From: Saprospiraceae bacterium
GTDB taxonomy: Bacteria; Bacteroidota; Bacteroidia; Chitinophagales; Saprospiraceae
Length of the DNA: 63,842 bases
Assembly (NCBI GenBank): GCA_022841345.1
Contig: JALHRR010000029.1
Span: forward strand, 1-63,842
Direction of reading: 5' to 3'
A model generated the notes under the pieces. The model was not told where the DNA came from and did no database searches. It saw only the letters and a program-made list of their open reading frames with translations. Of the stretch, positions 53,054 through 61,473 are shown one piece after another. The position numbers and the translations under genes are program-made. Position 1 is the stretch's first letter, and each line of letters opens with the position of its first letter.

Positions 53054-53329
53054 ATGAAAAATAAAACGCTGACCCTGATCGACATTGACCGCATCGTGGA
53101 GATGGCCTGGGAAGACAGAACACCTTTTGATGCGATTGAAGTCCAGTTCGGGTTAAAAGAGCAGGAAGTTATCGCTTTGATGCGCAATGAACTCAAACCC
53201 GCCAGCTGGAGAAAATGGAGAGCCAGGGTACAAGGCCGGGCTACCAAGCATTTCAAACGCAGCCACAGTGAACAGGGAAGATTCAAGTGCAGTCGCCAGA
53301 AGATGATCAGCTATAATAAAGTTACTTAG
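53054..53329 (+). CDS. TIGR03643 family protein
   Basis: 91 residues, basic, cytoplasmic. LIDIDRIVEMAWEDRTPFDAIEVQFGLKEQEVIALMRNELKPASWRKWRARVQGR matches the TIGR03643 family, short helix-turn-helix-like proteins of unknown function. The basic tail (ATKHFKRSHSEQGRFKCSRQKM) would suit nucleic acid binding; that is inference. It begins 15 bp after the Prc terminator. Confidence 0.9.
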   Translation: MKNKTLTLIDIDRIVEMAWEDRTPFDAIEVQFGLKEQEVIALMRNELKPASWRKWRARVQGRATKHFKRSHSEQGRFKCSRQKMISYNKVT

Positions 53330-53347
53330 GAAAAAAGAATTTGGGTG

Positions 53348-53406
53348 TGACCCCGGTTATTATGTAGAGACCTTGCATGCAAAGTCTCTACAAAATAACC
53401 GGGGTC
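53348..53406. repeat. Inverted repeat
   Basis: GACCCCGGTTATTNTGTAGAG (53348-53367 region) is repeated inverted as CTCTACAAAATAACCGGGGTC (about 53386-53406) around the loop with GCATGCAAAG. It is unlike the other families in the window. Confidence 0.7.
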
Positions 53407-53535
53407 GGGCTCTCCGCTTTACTTCGCTCCTAAAGGTCGCTCGTGCCCGCTGCGATCCCTCACACTTGCTCGTTCCCTGTGATTTTCAACTTTGATTGAA
53501 TTAGTTTTTAACTATTAGGCTTTAGTCCTGAGGAT

Positions 53536-53705
53536 GTGATGTTTTTCTGCACCTGTGGCTTGAAAGGTGATAGCGTGATTCGCTGCGCTCACCCGGTGTT
53601 TTTTCAGGGAGCTAGCCCAGAAAAAGTGATGTCTCCGAAATAAATTGACTGCTCTGCAGACAAATTATTTTAAAGGTGAGGGCTGGCGCTAAAAACAAGC
53701 AGGCT
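53536..53705 (+). repeat. Hairpin array punctuated by GTGATGTC (locus A6)
   Basis: Units: TTTTTC..GAAA around CC-TGT-GG (degenerate form of unit 1); a GTGA..TCAC hairpin; TTTTTTC..GAAAAA around GCTAGC; GAAATAAATTG..CAAATTATTT around TGC-TCT-GCA, which matches a unit of locus A7; then GGTGAGGGCTGGCGC. Confidence 0.82.
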
Positions 53706-53719
53706 GCTTCTTCCCGGCT

Positions 53720-54085
53720 GCAGCCCCAATTAATTTGCAAATTTTTCGTGATAGGCAACAAGATAAGTATCGACTCAAAGTAGTCTGGAATTGAATTTGA
53801 CACCTAAATTGGCAATTTTATTCTCCCATCGCTCCTGCCCCACAGGCAGTTAACCCACAGCTAAGTGCCAAAAGCTAACGCTGGTTGCTCCGGCTGTTCC
53901 CTTGCAGCCCCTAATAATTTGCAAATTTTCTCTGGTTGGCAATAAGATATGTACCGTCTCAAAGTAGTCTGGAATTGAATTTGACACCTAAATTGGCAAT
54001 TTTATTCTCCAATCGCTCCTGCCACACAGGCTGCTCGCCAACCTCTATAGGCCAAAAGAGCTAACAGCTGGCTGTTAAATTGGCT
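53720..54085 (+). repeat. Tandem duplication, two copies of about 184 bp
   Basis: Copies start at GCAGCCCC (53720 and 53904). They share a perfect block of more than 50 bp running from CTCAAAGTAGTCTGGAATTG to GGCAATTTTATTCTCC, with drift elsewhere. Both end near GGCTGTT. The shared block contains the palindromes ATTTGCAAAT and AAATTGGCAATTT. No protein is encoded. Confidence 0.88.
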
Positions 54086-54229
54086 GCTTGTATTCGTGTG
54101 TTTCATTCAACAATTCACCAACTCACCAACTCACCAATTATAAACGGCTGTTAACCCGGCAGTTTGCTTGGCTGCTACAATTGGCTGCTACAATTGGCTA
54201 TTCAACTCACCAACTCACCAATTATCTGC

Positions 54230-54610
54230 TTAACCTGCCCCCCTCAATTTATTCGTCATAGTCTGCTTGGATTTAGCCAATACACTCAATACTTCCATGG
54301 TTTCAACCTTTAAATCTTTCATACTACTGGCTTCTATCAATTGAGCATCTTCTAACATCTCCATCCAAAACAGCGTCTCATCACATTCCTCTACTACTAT
54401 ATTTAATTTAGCTAAAAACTCTTTACTTGATCTTGCTCGTCTGACTGCTCTGTAATTAGCAGCTACTGAGGTCGCTGATCTAATCAACTGCTTCCCAATA
54501 ATCCAATATTCCACTTTGTTAGGAAACTTTCCAACTAATTTGATTACTCTGATGGCTAGCCATTTAGTTCGATCAGCCAGAACTTGGGCAAATTCTATCT
54601 TTTCAGACAT
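54230..54610 (-). CDS. Four-helix-bundle protein (S23 / IVP family)
   Basis: 126 residues, all helical. The pattern FAQVLADRTKWLAIRVIKLVGKFPNK, YWIIGKQLIRSATSVAANYRAVRRARSSKEFLAKLNIVVEECDETLFWMEML is the family signature (23S-rRNA intervening-sequence-type proteins). These genes move between genomes and often sit in repeats. Function unknown; pentamers are known for relatives. It lies entirely inside the GGCTGTT patchwork on both sides, and its own strand is opposite to the TIGR03643 gene. Confidence 0.93.
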   Translation of the reverse strand: MSEKIEFAQVLADRTKWLAIRVIKLVGKFPNKVEYWIIGKQLIRSATSVAANYRAVRRARSSKEFLAKLNIVVEECDETLFWMEMLEDAQLIEASSMKDLKVETMEVLSVLAKSKQTMTNKLRGAG

Positions 54611-54818
54611 ACCGTATGATTTTGAAAGTAGAAATTCAATTAATAATACTGCATTTTACTTTTGTTCGGCTGCTTGGCTGTTTCATTGGCTGTTATAATT
54701 GGCTGTTCAATTCACCAATTCACCAATTCACCAATTTGGCTGCTCTACCGGCTGTTTCATTGCTGCTACAATTGGCTGTTTCATTCACTAATTCACCAAC
54801 TCACCAACTCACCAATTA
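54611..54818. repeat. GGCTGTT patchwork between four-helix-bundle and VWA-like genes
   Basis: Repeated TTGGCTGTT/TTGGCTGCT words with AATTCACCAATTCACCAATT runs; the last run is adjacent to the stop codon of the downstream gene. Confidence 0.8.
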
Positions 54819-56918
54819 TCAATACCCCCCATAGTACTTCCTCATAAACCACTCCGCCGACAATAGCAGGATGATGATGAAAAACAACCATTTGAAATTG
54901 AGAAGTGGAAGCGTGTTGGAAAATTCATAGATCACAGGCTTGATCCGATCGTTAGATTTGATAGAATCTGCAATGCCTTCTGCATTACCAATATTGAACG
55001 AATACCCGCCATAAGCAGCAGACAGCCCTCTCAACATTCCATGGTCAGCCGTTAATTCATACAATTCTTTTTCAATGGCCTGAATAGAAAATCTGCCGTC
55101 AAATGTGAGCCGCTTACCTGCGTACTCCACATATGAGCTGAATCTGTAGGATCCCACCGGAAACACTCCCGGCTCCAGATAATATGCTTTTTCCCTTTTG
55201 TTAAATACATAAGTGAACTCCTGACCTGCTTCATTGGTGATTTTCAAATGCACATCCGGGTCATTGACGAGTTCATAACTTTCGTTATACAGTTCAGCAC
55301 CAAAGACGAGGCGTTCATTCTCATCAAAAATATTCTTGGGTGTGAATACTCTGAACCGGCGTTTGTCTTCTTTGACACTCAGGTAATTGATGGACTTACC
55401 GATCAATTCTTCAATGATATTGAAATTCTCATGCTGGAGATAGTCGAATAATCGCCATTTCCATATGCCCTCTGCTGCCAGAACCCCTACTTTGCTTCCA
55501 TCCTGCGTGTGGAACATCAGCAATGGATAATCTGTATCCACTTTTCCGATTCTTTGTTTAAGGAGCACTTCAGTATTTCCCGCCGGTACAAACTCACCAA
55601 ACAGAGAAGTCATGGGATTAAATGTAGCAATCTGTCTCGCAGTTTCAGACTCCAGATTAAATAATGAGAAACCCGTGTTGACGATGCCCGTCACCTCATT
55701 GGAAGCAACAGTTCCTGAGCGAATAGTGATAGCTTTCTGCACATTATTGAATCCTCCCAAATCCGTCTGCTGCCCCACAATGAATAAACGCGGAATCTGT
55801 TTCGTATTCAGATTGCTGATGTGAGCATTGATATCAGCACCTTTTGCGGGCAATTGGTGGAAAATTACCAGATCGTAATTGGTGATCGGCTGCGCAAATT
55901 GTCTCAATAAAGAATACTCAACCTGAAAGTTGTTGTTAGACTCCAAAATTTGCTTCAGAGCAGAAATATCAGGATGAGGGGCATAAGCCAGTATCAGAAT
56001 TTTCTGTCTTCCATCCAGCACATCGATAAATATTTCTCTTGTATTATTCACAGTTGAAATTTCACCTGCCACCGGACTGAGTGTAAACCTGTAACGCTGT
56101 ACCCCGGGTTCCTTAGCTTCCAGGGTAAACTCTACCGTTTGAAAGAAATCCTCTTTGTTAATATTAATACTCTGTTCACCAATCAGGCGAGATCCTGATC
56201 CTCCAAAGTGACTCACCGTTAGTCTGCTCTTTTGATTCAGTGCATTGAAAGCGCGTAAATCTACCTGCACATTGAATTTGTCACCGAGGTATGCAATTTT
56301 ATTATGAAATACTTTTTGAATTTTCAAATCCTTTCTCTGAATGGTATCCCCCAGCAGTACCGGATAGACGGGAATTTTGAGACGATCCAGAATATAGGAA
56401 GGATGATTCCCCTCGTTAAAAATTCCATCAGAAGGGATGACAATAGCGGCCAGATTCTCTACTCCAAAAGAGTTATAGGCTGATTCAAACACACTGGATA
56501 TATTTGTTGCCTTCCCTTTATAATCGATACTGCTACTGTCAGAGATCTGAGTATCAAAGGACCATCTTTTCACAACAAAATCTTCAGAAAGCTGAGATGC
56601 TATCTGATCCATTTTTTGCTGCAGGGACTGCAAAGCAGCGGAGTCAGTGGAAGCCTTAATAGACTCGGAATTATCCTGAGCTATGAGAACAACAGGCTTT
56701 TTCGTTTCAGTATTGCGGGTGTTGATCATGGGATTGAGCAACAATAAGCCGATAAAAAACAGAGCCAAAAACCTGAGAATACCTTTGGTCCACCATGCCC
56801 ATGCGGGCACTTCAGCAGATTTGGGATGTCTGAAATACAAGAGAAAACTGATCAAAAATGCTCCCAATGCTATCAAAAAAAGATACCCTACCGGATATTG
56901 AAAAGATATATCGTTCAA
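54819..56918 (-). CDS. Membrane protein with von Willebrand A-like and amidotransferase-like regions
   Basis: 699 residues. Two N-terminal helices (about 12-30, 45-64) precede a periplasmic or cytoplasmic core with VVLIAQDNSESIKAS (DxSxS metal site of a VWA-like fold). Then a beta-rich part (about 200-310) and a Rossmann-like part (KILILAYAPHPDISALKQIL ... DLVIFHQLP). One C-terminal helix (WLFFIIILLLSAEWFM) closes the protein. The layout resembles BatA/BatB-like and DUF4159-like proteins of Bacteroidota. No enzymatic site is clear; function unknown. Confidence 0.85.
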   Translation of the reverse strand: MNDISFQYPVGYLFLIALGAFLISFLLYFRHPKSAEVPAWAWWTKGILRFLALFFIGLLLLNPMINTRNTETKKPVVLIAQDNSESIKASTDSAALQSLQQKMDQIASQLSEDFVVKRWSFDTQISDSSSIDYKGKATNISSVFESAYNSFGVENLAAIVIPSDGIFNEGNHPSYILDRLKIPVYPVLLGDTIQRKDLKIQKVFHNKIAYLGDKFNVQVDLRAFNALNQKSRLTVSHFGGSGSRLIGEQSININKEDFFQTVEFTLEAKEPGVQRYRFTLSPVAGEISTVNNTREIFIDVLDGRQKILILAYAPHPDISALKQILESNNNFQVEYSLLRQFAQPITNYDLVIFHQLPAKGADINAHISNLNTKQIPRLFIVGQQTDLGGFNNVQKAITIRSGTVASNEVTGIVNTGFSLFNLESETARQIATFNPMTSLFGEFVPAGNTEVLLKQRIGKVDTDYPLLMFHTQDGSKVGVLAAEGIWKWRLFDYLQHENFNIIEELIGKSINYLSVKEDKRRFRVFTPKNIFDENERLVFGAELYNESYELVNDPDVHLKITNEAGQEFTYVFNKREKAYYLEPGVFPVGSYRFSSYVEYAGKRLTFDGRFSIQAIEKELYELTADHGMLRGLSAAYGGYSFNIGNAEGIADSIKSNDRIKPVIYEFSNTLPLLNFKWLFFIIILLLSAEWFMRKYYGGY

Positions 56919-57584
56919 TGCAAATATTTTTTAGCTGATATGAAACAGGTGTACCCGACACGTCGTACGAAGCCTTAAACGCAGAAAGACGCAGTATCGT
57001 TGTACCGAAACACTGAAAACAGGTTCGAAGTTAAAGGTAAATAAGAAAATCTCATATTATTACCTTTGTAAAACAGCCGTTTGATTGGTTAATCGGTTAT
57101 TGGGTTAAGCGATGTGTGGGTGCAGGTGAAGGAGTTAAGTGTGCGTTTCGTTAAAGCGTTAAAGCGTGTAAGCGTTGATTGGGTGTGTGAGCGCTGAGGT
57201 GAGAGGAGGGAGTTTGGGAAGATTGATCAGGAGGAGATTTTTAAGTAGGCTCAAAGCTTAGATTGTATCTGAATAACTTGTCAAGCTCTCGATTTTAAAG
57301 CCGGTGCGTTAGGAGTCATGAGTGAGAAGGAGCAATCTCAAAAAACGATTTAAAGCCGGCATCTGCTGTTCCGCTGGTATAATTGGCTGCCCAATTCACC
57401 AACTCATCAGTTCAGCAAATGGCTGTTTCGGCTGTTAACCAGCAACTAGTATTCAAACCAGCAAGCAGCAACGGCTGTTTTATCGGGTGCTTGGCTGTTC
57501 CGCCTCACGCCTTTACTCTTTAAATCCAACCCACACCCGCACTTCGCTTAAACGCTTAACCGATTCAACGCACAAAACGAATTA
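56919..57584. repeat. Intergenic patchwork of short words
   Basis: No gene. 57060-57250: GGTTAATCGGTTATTGGG, AAAGCGTTAAAGCGTG and a C-poor stretch. 57360-57500: GGCTGTT/GGCTGCC words, CAACTAGTATTC and CAGCAAGCAGCAACGG. 57510-57584: CTTCGCTTAAACGCTTAACC, inverted relative to the first part. It ends at the fabH stop codon. Confidence 0.7.
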
Positions 57585-58646
57585 TCACTCCCATCTCATC
57601 AATGCAGACCCCCAGGTAAATCCAGCTCCAAATGCTGCCAAACAAACCAAATCTCCGGATTTTATCTTACCAGCTTCCCAGGCTTCACTCAGCGCAATAG
57701 GTATAGAAGCTGCAGTAGTGTTACCATATTTCTGAATATTATTATAAACTTTGTCATCACTGAGGCCCAGCAGTTTTTGGACAAACTGAGAGATTCTGAG
57801 ATTAGCCTGATGCGGGATGAACATATCGATATCTGCTTTAGATAAACCCTGCTCTGCCAATGCTTCCATGATCACTTCAGGGAATTTCTGGACAGCTGTT
57901 TTGAATACCAGCTGACCATTCATCTGAGGAAAAGTAAGGGCATCATCCATCATTTTTTGTGTGAGGAAAATTCCGCCAAATGTCTGATCATCCGGAAATC
58001 CATATGCATCTTCCTGTCCATGATATCCTCCATGCGCTCCCGGACTGATAAATGCTAATTCTTCAGCATGAGTACCATTTGCATGTAATTTGCAGGTTAA
58101 GATTCCTTTTGCCGGATCATTGGCAGCTTGCACTACAGCAGCGCCTGCTCCATCTCCAAAGATAACTGTGACATTTCTTCCGCGGGTGGTATAATCTAAT
58201 CCCATGGAATGCATTTCCGCCCCCACAACCAGCACATTTTTATAAGTCCCGGTTCGTACAAACTGATCTGCAATGGACAAGGCATACACAAAACCCGAAC
58301 ATTGATTGCGAATATCTAAGCAACCCATTTCCTTATGCGTAATGCCCAGTTCACGTTGTAATAAAACACCGCAGCCTGGAAAATAATAATCCGGACTCAA
58401 AGTAGCGAATATGATGAAATCAATATCTTCTTTCGTAATCCCGGCACGACTTATGGCTATTTCAGAAGCTCTTGCTCCCATAGTGGTAGTGGTTTCTTCA
58501 TGCTTTTTGCCATAGCGGCGTTCCACTATTCCGGTTCTTTCCTGGACCCATGCATCAGTAGTGTCCATCACTTTTTCCAGGTCAAAATTTGTGACTACTC
58601 TTTCCGGCACATAATGACCTATTCCCCCTATTTTAGCTCGAATCAT
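57585..58646 (-). CDS. fabH: 3-oxoacyl-ACP synthase III
   Basis: 353 residues, thiolase fold. Catalytic triad: Cys116 in DIRNQCSGFVYAL, His in DMFIPHQANLRI, Asn in QKYGNTTAASI. FGDGAGAAVV and the C-terminal CLAAFGAGFTWGSALMRWE are typical. It starts fatty-acid synthesis by condensing acyl-CoA with malonyl-ACP. No other fab genes are near, so this copy may serve a special acyl primer; that is inference. Confidence 0.95.
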   Translation of the reverse strand: MIRAKIGGIGHYVPERVVTNFDLEKVMDTTDAWVQERTGIVERRYGKKHEETTTTMGARASEIAISRAGITKEDIDFIIFATLSPDYYFPGCGVLLQRELGITHKEMGCLDIRNQCSGFVYALSIADQFVRTGTYKNVLVVGAEMHSMGLDYTTRGRNVTVIFGDGAGAAVVQAANDPAKGILTCKLHANGTHAEELAFISPGAHGGYHGQEDAYGFPDDQTFGGIFLTQKMMDDALTFPQMNGQLVFKTAVQKFPEVIMEALAEQGLSKADIDMFIPHQANLRISQFVQKLLGLSDDKVYNNIQKYGNTTAASIPIALSEAWEAGKIKSGDLVCLAAFGAGFTWGSALMRWE

Positions 58647-58749
58647 TTTTATAAAGTTTGAACTAAAAGTAAGGAAAATCAGATGATATCCAATTAAAAT
58701 TTTGCAGAGAGGCTGCTTGAATGTTATCTGCGGGGTTTACTCGTAACAC

Positions 58750-58920
58750 GGTGACGCCCCGGCACGGCTGCGCCTGGCCGGGGTGACGTCTTTTTGCTGA
58801 CGCAAAAAGGTGAGGGCGAGGTTCGTTCCTCACTACGCCCCAGGCATCTCAGAAATAAAATGACTGCGATGCAGCCATTTTATTTCGGAGGTGACAGCTA
58901 GCGCAAAATACTAGCAGGCA
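58750..58920 (+). repeat. Hairpin array punctuated by GGTGACGTC (locus A7)
   Basis: GGTGACGC with CCCCGGC-AC-GGC-TGC-GCC-TG-GCCGGGG (outer stem, 2-base linkers, triloop hairpin). GTGACGTC with TTTTTGC-TGAC-GCAAAAA. GAGGGCGAGG..CCTCACTACGCCC. Then GAAATAAAATG-AC-TGC-GAT-GCA-GC-CATTTTATTTC, paired differently from its relative in A6, and GGTGACAGCTAGCGC. Confidence 0.88.
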
Positions 58921-59153
58921 AGGATCCTATTAAAAATTTATTATAAGGCAAATCTGAGATTTGCAGACGATACGTTTCGGGTCAGAGACTTCGAAACGAG
59001 TAAAGAAAAAGGGCTTTCGGCTGTTCAACCAGCAAGTAGTAACCAGCAACCAGCAACAAAAGTGACTGTTAATTCGTCTGTCTAATTGGCTGTTTCATTC
59101 AACAACTCACTAATTCACCAACTCACCAATTGGCTGTTAATCAGGCTGTTAAA

Positions 59154-59187
59154 TCGTAATTCGTAATTCGTAATTCGTAATTGGCTG
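59154..59187. repeat. Tandem heptamer TAATTCG, about five copies
   Basis: Consecutive GTAATTC units ending in GTAATTGGCTGTTA, whose last three bases are the stop codon of the gene at 59188 (minus strand). Confidence 0.85.
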
Positions 59188-60465
59188 TTACGTTTTCCTC
59201 TCCTTCTTCTTGGCTGCCGGAAACAGCACATTATTTAAAATCAATCTGTACCCCGGAGAATTAGGATGAAGAGACAAATCCGTTTCGGGATCATTCACAA
59301 AATGCTGATAATCCTCAGGATCATGACCTCCGTAAAATGTCCATTGCCCTTGTCCTACAGTTCCATGGATGTAGCGAACTTCATTCGCTGGCTTATTTTC
59401 ACCCAGGACGATTACATTGGGCTTCACCAGATCCTTTTTGAAAGCAGTCGTCTGACCCATGAATCCTTTCACAGTACGGGTATGATTTTGTGTCAGCATC
59501 GTAGGGACCGGATCCCATTTTGCAGAAAAATCAAACAAAGTGAAGTAATCTGATTGAGGAGGAACACTTCTACGCTTGTCATCAATGTCAGAATACCGGT
59601 ATTCCATAGGATTGGTGGATAATCTGAAATCTCTGAAAGCAAACGTATTGTCATATCTGAGCTTCATATTGAAATTGGGTTCCATGCCATCGCCGTCATA
59701 CATTTCTGCTGCAATATCTGTGTCAGCTGCAGCGAGCGCAATATCGTAGGTATCAGTTGCCGAACACATAGCAAACATGAATCCGCCACCGATTACATAT
59801 TCACGGACTTTGTTGACTACACCCAGTTTCAGTTTGCTCACTTTTGAAAATCCCAATTCTTTTGCCAGGGATTCCATCCTCCGCTGAGTTTCCTTATACC
59901 ATGGTTGAGTACCATAGCTGGCATAAAACTTTCCATACTGTCCTGAGAAATCCTCGTGGTGAAGGTGCAACCAGTCATATTGTGCCAGCTTATCTTCCAT
60001 CACTTCCCTATCATATATGACATCGTAAGGTATTTCTGCAAAGGTGAGAACCATGGTAACAGCATCATCCCAGGGTTGAATACGGGCACCCTTTGAGTCA
60101 AAATCCGGGCTGTACACTGCAATTTTGGGAGCTTTTTCCAATTTGATTACATCCATATTCGCTTCAGGGTGTGCAATTTCAGATTGGATCTGAGCAAATT
60201 GTCCATCAGCAATCACCTCAAAAGACACATTTCTTAGGAGACATTCTTTCTCTATAATCTTACTATATGGCAGTGCAAAACTTCCTCCCCTGTAATTGAG
60301 CAGCCAATATGCTTCAGCTCCTGATTGCAGTACCAGATAGGTGATACCATATGCTTTCAGGTGATTGGCTTGTCGCTCATCCATCGGTAGTAACAGATAG
60401 GACGCTTGCATCTGCTGCACCATAATCATCATCAAACCCACATACATCCAAGTCTTTAATCTCAT
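59188..60465 (-). CDS. Exported conserved Bacteroidota protein (often labelled asparagine synthetase B)
   Basis: Start chosen at 60465 (MRLKTWMYVGLMMIMVQQMQA), 425 residues with signal peptide; a longer frame upstream is not protein-like. The family begins SYLLLPMDERQANHLKAYGITYLVL ... EAYWLLNYRGGSF. Inside are IAVYSPDFDSKGARIQPWDDAVTMVLTFAEIPYDVIYD and GGGFMFAMCSATDTYDIAL. These resemble an amidotransferase-like fold, not asparagine synthetase, so the database label that comes with this family should not be trusted. Extracytoplasmic; function unknown. Confidence 0.82.
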   Translation of the reverse strand: MRLKTWMYVGLMMIMVQQMQASYLLLPMDERQANHLKAYGITYLVLQSGAEAYWLLNYRGGSFALPYSKIIEKECLLRNVSFEVIADGQFAQIQSEIAHPEANMDVIKLEKAPKIAVYSPDFDSKGARIQPWDDAVTMVLTFAEIPYDVIYDREVMEDKLAQYDWLHLHHEDFSGQYGKFYASYGTQPWYKETQRRMESLAKELGFSKVSKLKLGVVNKVREYVIGGGFMFAMCSATDTYDIALAAADTDIAAEMYDGDGMEPNFNMKLRYDNTFAFRDFRLSTNPMEYRYSDIDDKRRSVPPQSDYFTLFDFSAKWDPVPTMLTQNHTRTVKGFMGQTTAFKKDLVKPNVIVLGENKPANEVRYIHGTVGQGQWTFYGGHDPEDYQHFVNDPETDLSLHPNSPGYRLILNNVLFPAAKKKERKT

Positions 60466-60647
60466 ATCCACTTTTTCTTTATTGCCGGAAAATCTCCACT
60501 TCATAACGTCAAAAATAGACAAAAGTGTTAGCATCATTGTTTTAAATTGATCAAAACAATTGTATTTGCTCCATTGAACCTAGTTATATTTATCTAATTT
60601 ACTTTATAGCTCATTGCTAAAATTCCTTGGGTTCATTGAATTGTTAA

Positions 60648-60692
60648 TACCCGAATGGGGTTTACCCAACGATTAGCCCCGGATGAAAATCC
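60648..60692 (+). repeat. Composite three-hairpin interspersed repeat (partial copy 4)
   Basis: ACCCGAATGGGGTTT, then ACCCAACGATTAGCCCCGGA and TGAAAATCC; it breaks off before completing the second hairpin. Confidence 0.7.
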
Positions 60693-60760
60693 AGTATTAG
60701 AGTGATTGTAATGAATGAGAATCCGAAATTGAAAAATCCAGGCTAATTGCCTATAATAAA

Positions 60761-60880
60761 AAACCCCGAACGGGGTTCACCAATGATTAGCCCCGGATGA
60801 AAATCCGGGGTTAAATACATAAAAACTAACTGTTTTGGCGTGATTTTTGCCTGAAAGAAGCAAAAATCATGACAAAACAA
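60761..60880 (+). repeat. Composite three-hairpin interspersed repeat (copy 5, full)
   Basis: AACCCCGAACGGGGTT hairpin, AGCCCCGGATGAAAATCCGG hairpin, then GTTTTGGCGTGATTTTTGC, loop, GCAAAAATCATGACAAAACA. Nearly the same as 30981-31094. Confidence 0.88.
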
Positions 60881-60925
60881 GATGCTGCGGAATCCTTCGG
60901 GCTCTTGTGATGTTATCACTCCATT

Positions 60926-61339
60926 ATGAGTATCTGGAATACTGTCAAAGATATTGATTTCACAAAAGAGCTGGACCTGAGTGCTTCCCGAAGCAGCGGT
61001 CCGGGCGGACAGAACGTGAATAAAGTCAGTACCAAAATGACCCTCAGATTTGATGTCGCTCAGTCTGAACTTCTTCCTGAAGAAGCCAAAGAAATGCTAC
61101 TACAAAAATGGGCTAACAAGCTCACTACCGAAGGCGTGCTCATTCTGCAATCTCAGGTAAAGCGAACCCAACTACAAAATAAAACGGTAGTCATCGACAA
61201 ATTTTATGCTTTGCTGGAAAAAGCTTTTCAGGAGAGAAAACCCAGAAAAGTCAGCAGACCTTCCAAAGCCGCCGTAGAAAAAAGGCTGGAAGAGAAAAAA
61301 AGGATTTCTGAAAAGAAAAAATGGAGGTCACAGATTTGA
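60926..61339 (+). CDS. arfB: Alternative ribosome-rescue factor ArfB (peptidyl-tRNA hydrolase)
   Basis: 137 residues. The GGQ motif (residues 27-29) sits in SRSSGPGGQNVNKVSTKM and the basic C-terminal tail (RKPRKVSRPSKAAVEKRLEEKKRISEKKKW) inserts into the mRNA channel in the family. It releases nascent chains from stalled ribosomes. Single gene. Confidence 0.95.
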   Translation: MSIWNTVKDIDFTKELDLSASRSSGPGGQNVNKVSTKMTLRFDVAQSELLPEEAKEMLLQKWANKLTTEGVLILQSQVKRTQLQNKTVVIDKFYALLEKAFQERKPRKVSRPSKAAVEKRLEEKKRISEKKKWRSQI

Positions 61340-61473
61340 TTTCTCTTTTTGACCTGAACAAACCCATATTACACTTTTGCCTTTACAATAAATTGAAATT
61401 TCATTTTTAAATCGGCTGTTCAATTTGACATCTGAAATCTGACGTCTGAAACCTGAAATCTGATGCTCTTCCC

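Larger units (their letters stand above)
53330..54229. other. Long intergenic region between convergent genes
   Basis: No gene. An inverted repeat (GACCCCGGTTATTTTGTAGAG-like arms around 53348-53406), hairpin array 53536-53705, tandem duplication 53720-54085, then a GGCTGTT patchwork with AACTCACCAACTCACCAATT words down to the stop codon of the four-helix-bundle gene. Confidence 0.65.
58647..59187. other. Intergenic region with hairpin array and patchwork
   Basis: No gene. Hairpin array 58750-58920; then CAGTAGTAACCAGCAACC-like and AATTCACCAACTCACC words, GGCTGTT several times. A tandem run of TAATTCG (five copies, 59154-59187) lies directly against the stop codon of the next gene. Confidence 0.65.
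60466..60925. other. Intergenic region with two copies of the composite repeat
   Basis: No gene. A partial copy (60648-60692) and a full copy (60761-60880) of the three-hairpin repeat lie head to tail upstream of arfB. Confidence 0.7.

Noticed and set aside
59188-60465. Asparagine synthetase.
   Set aside because: The name goes with this family in databases, but neither the glutaminase N terminus (Cys at position 2) nor the PP-loop synthetase motif is present, and the protein has a signal peptide.
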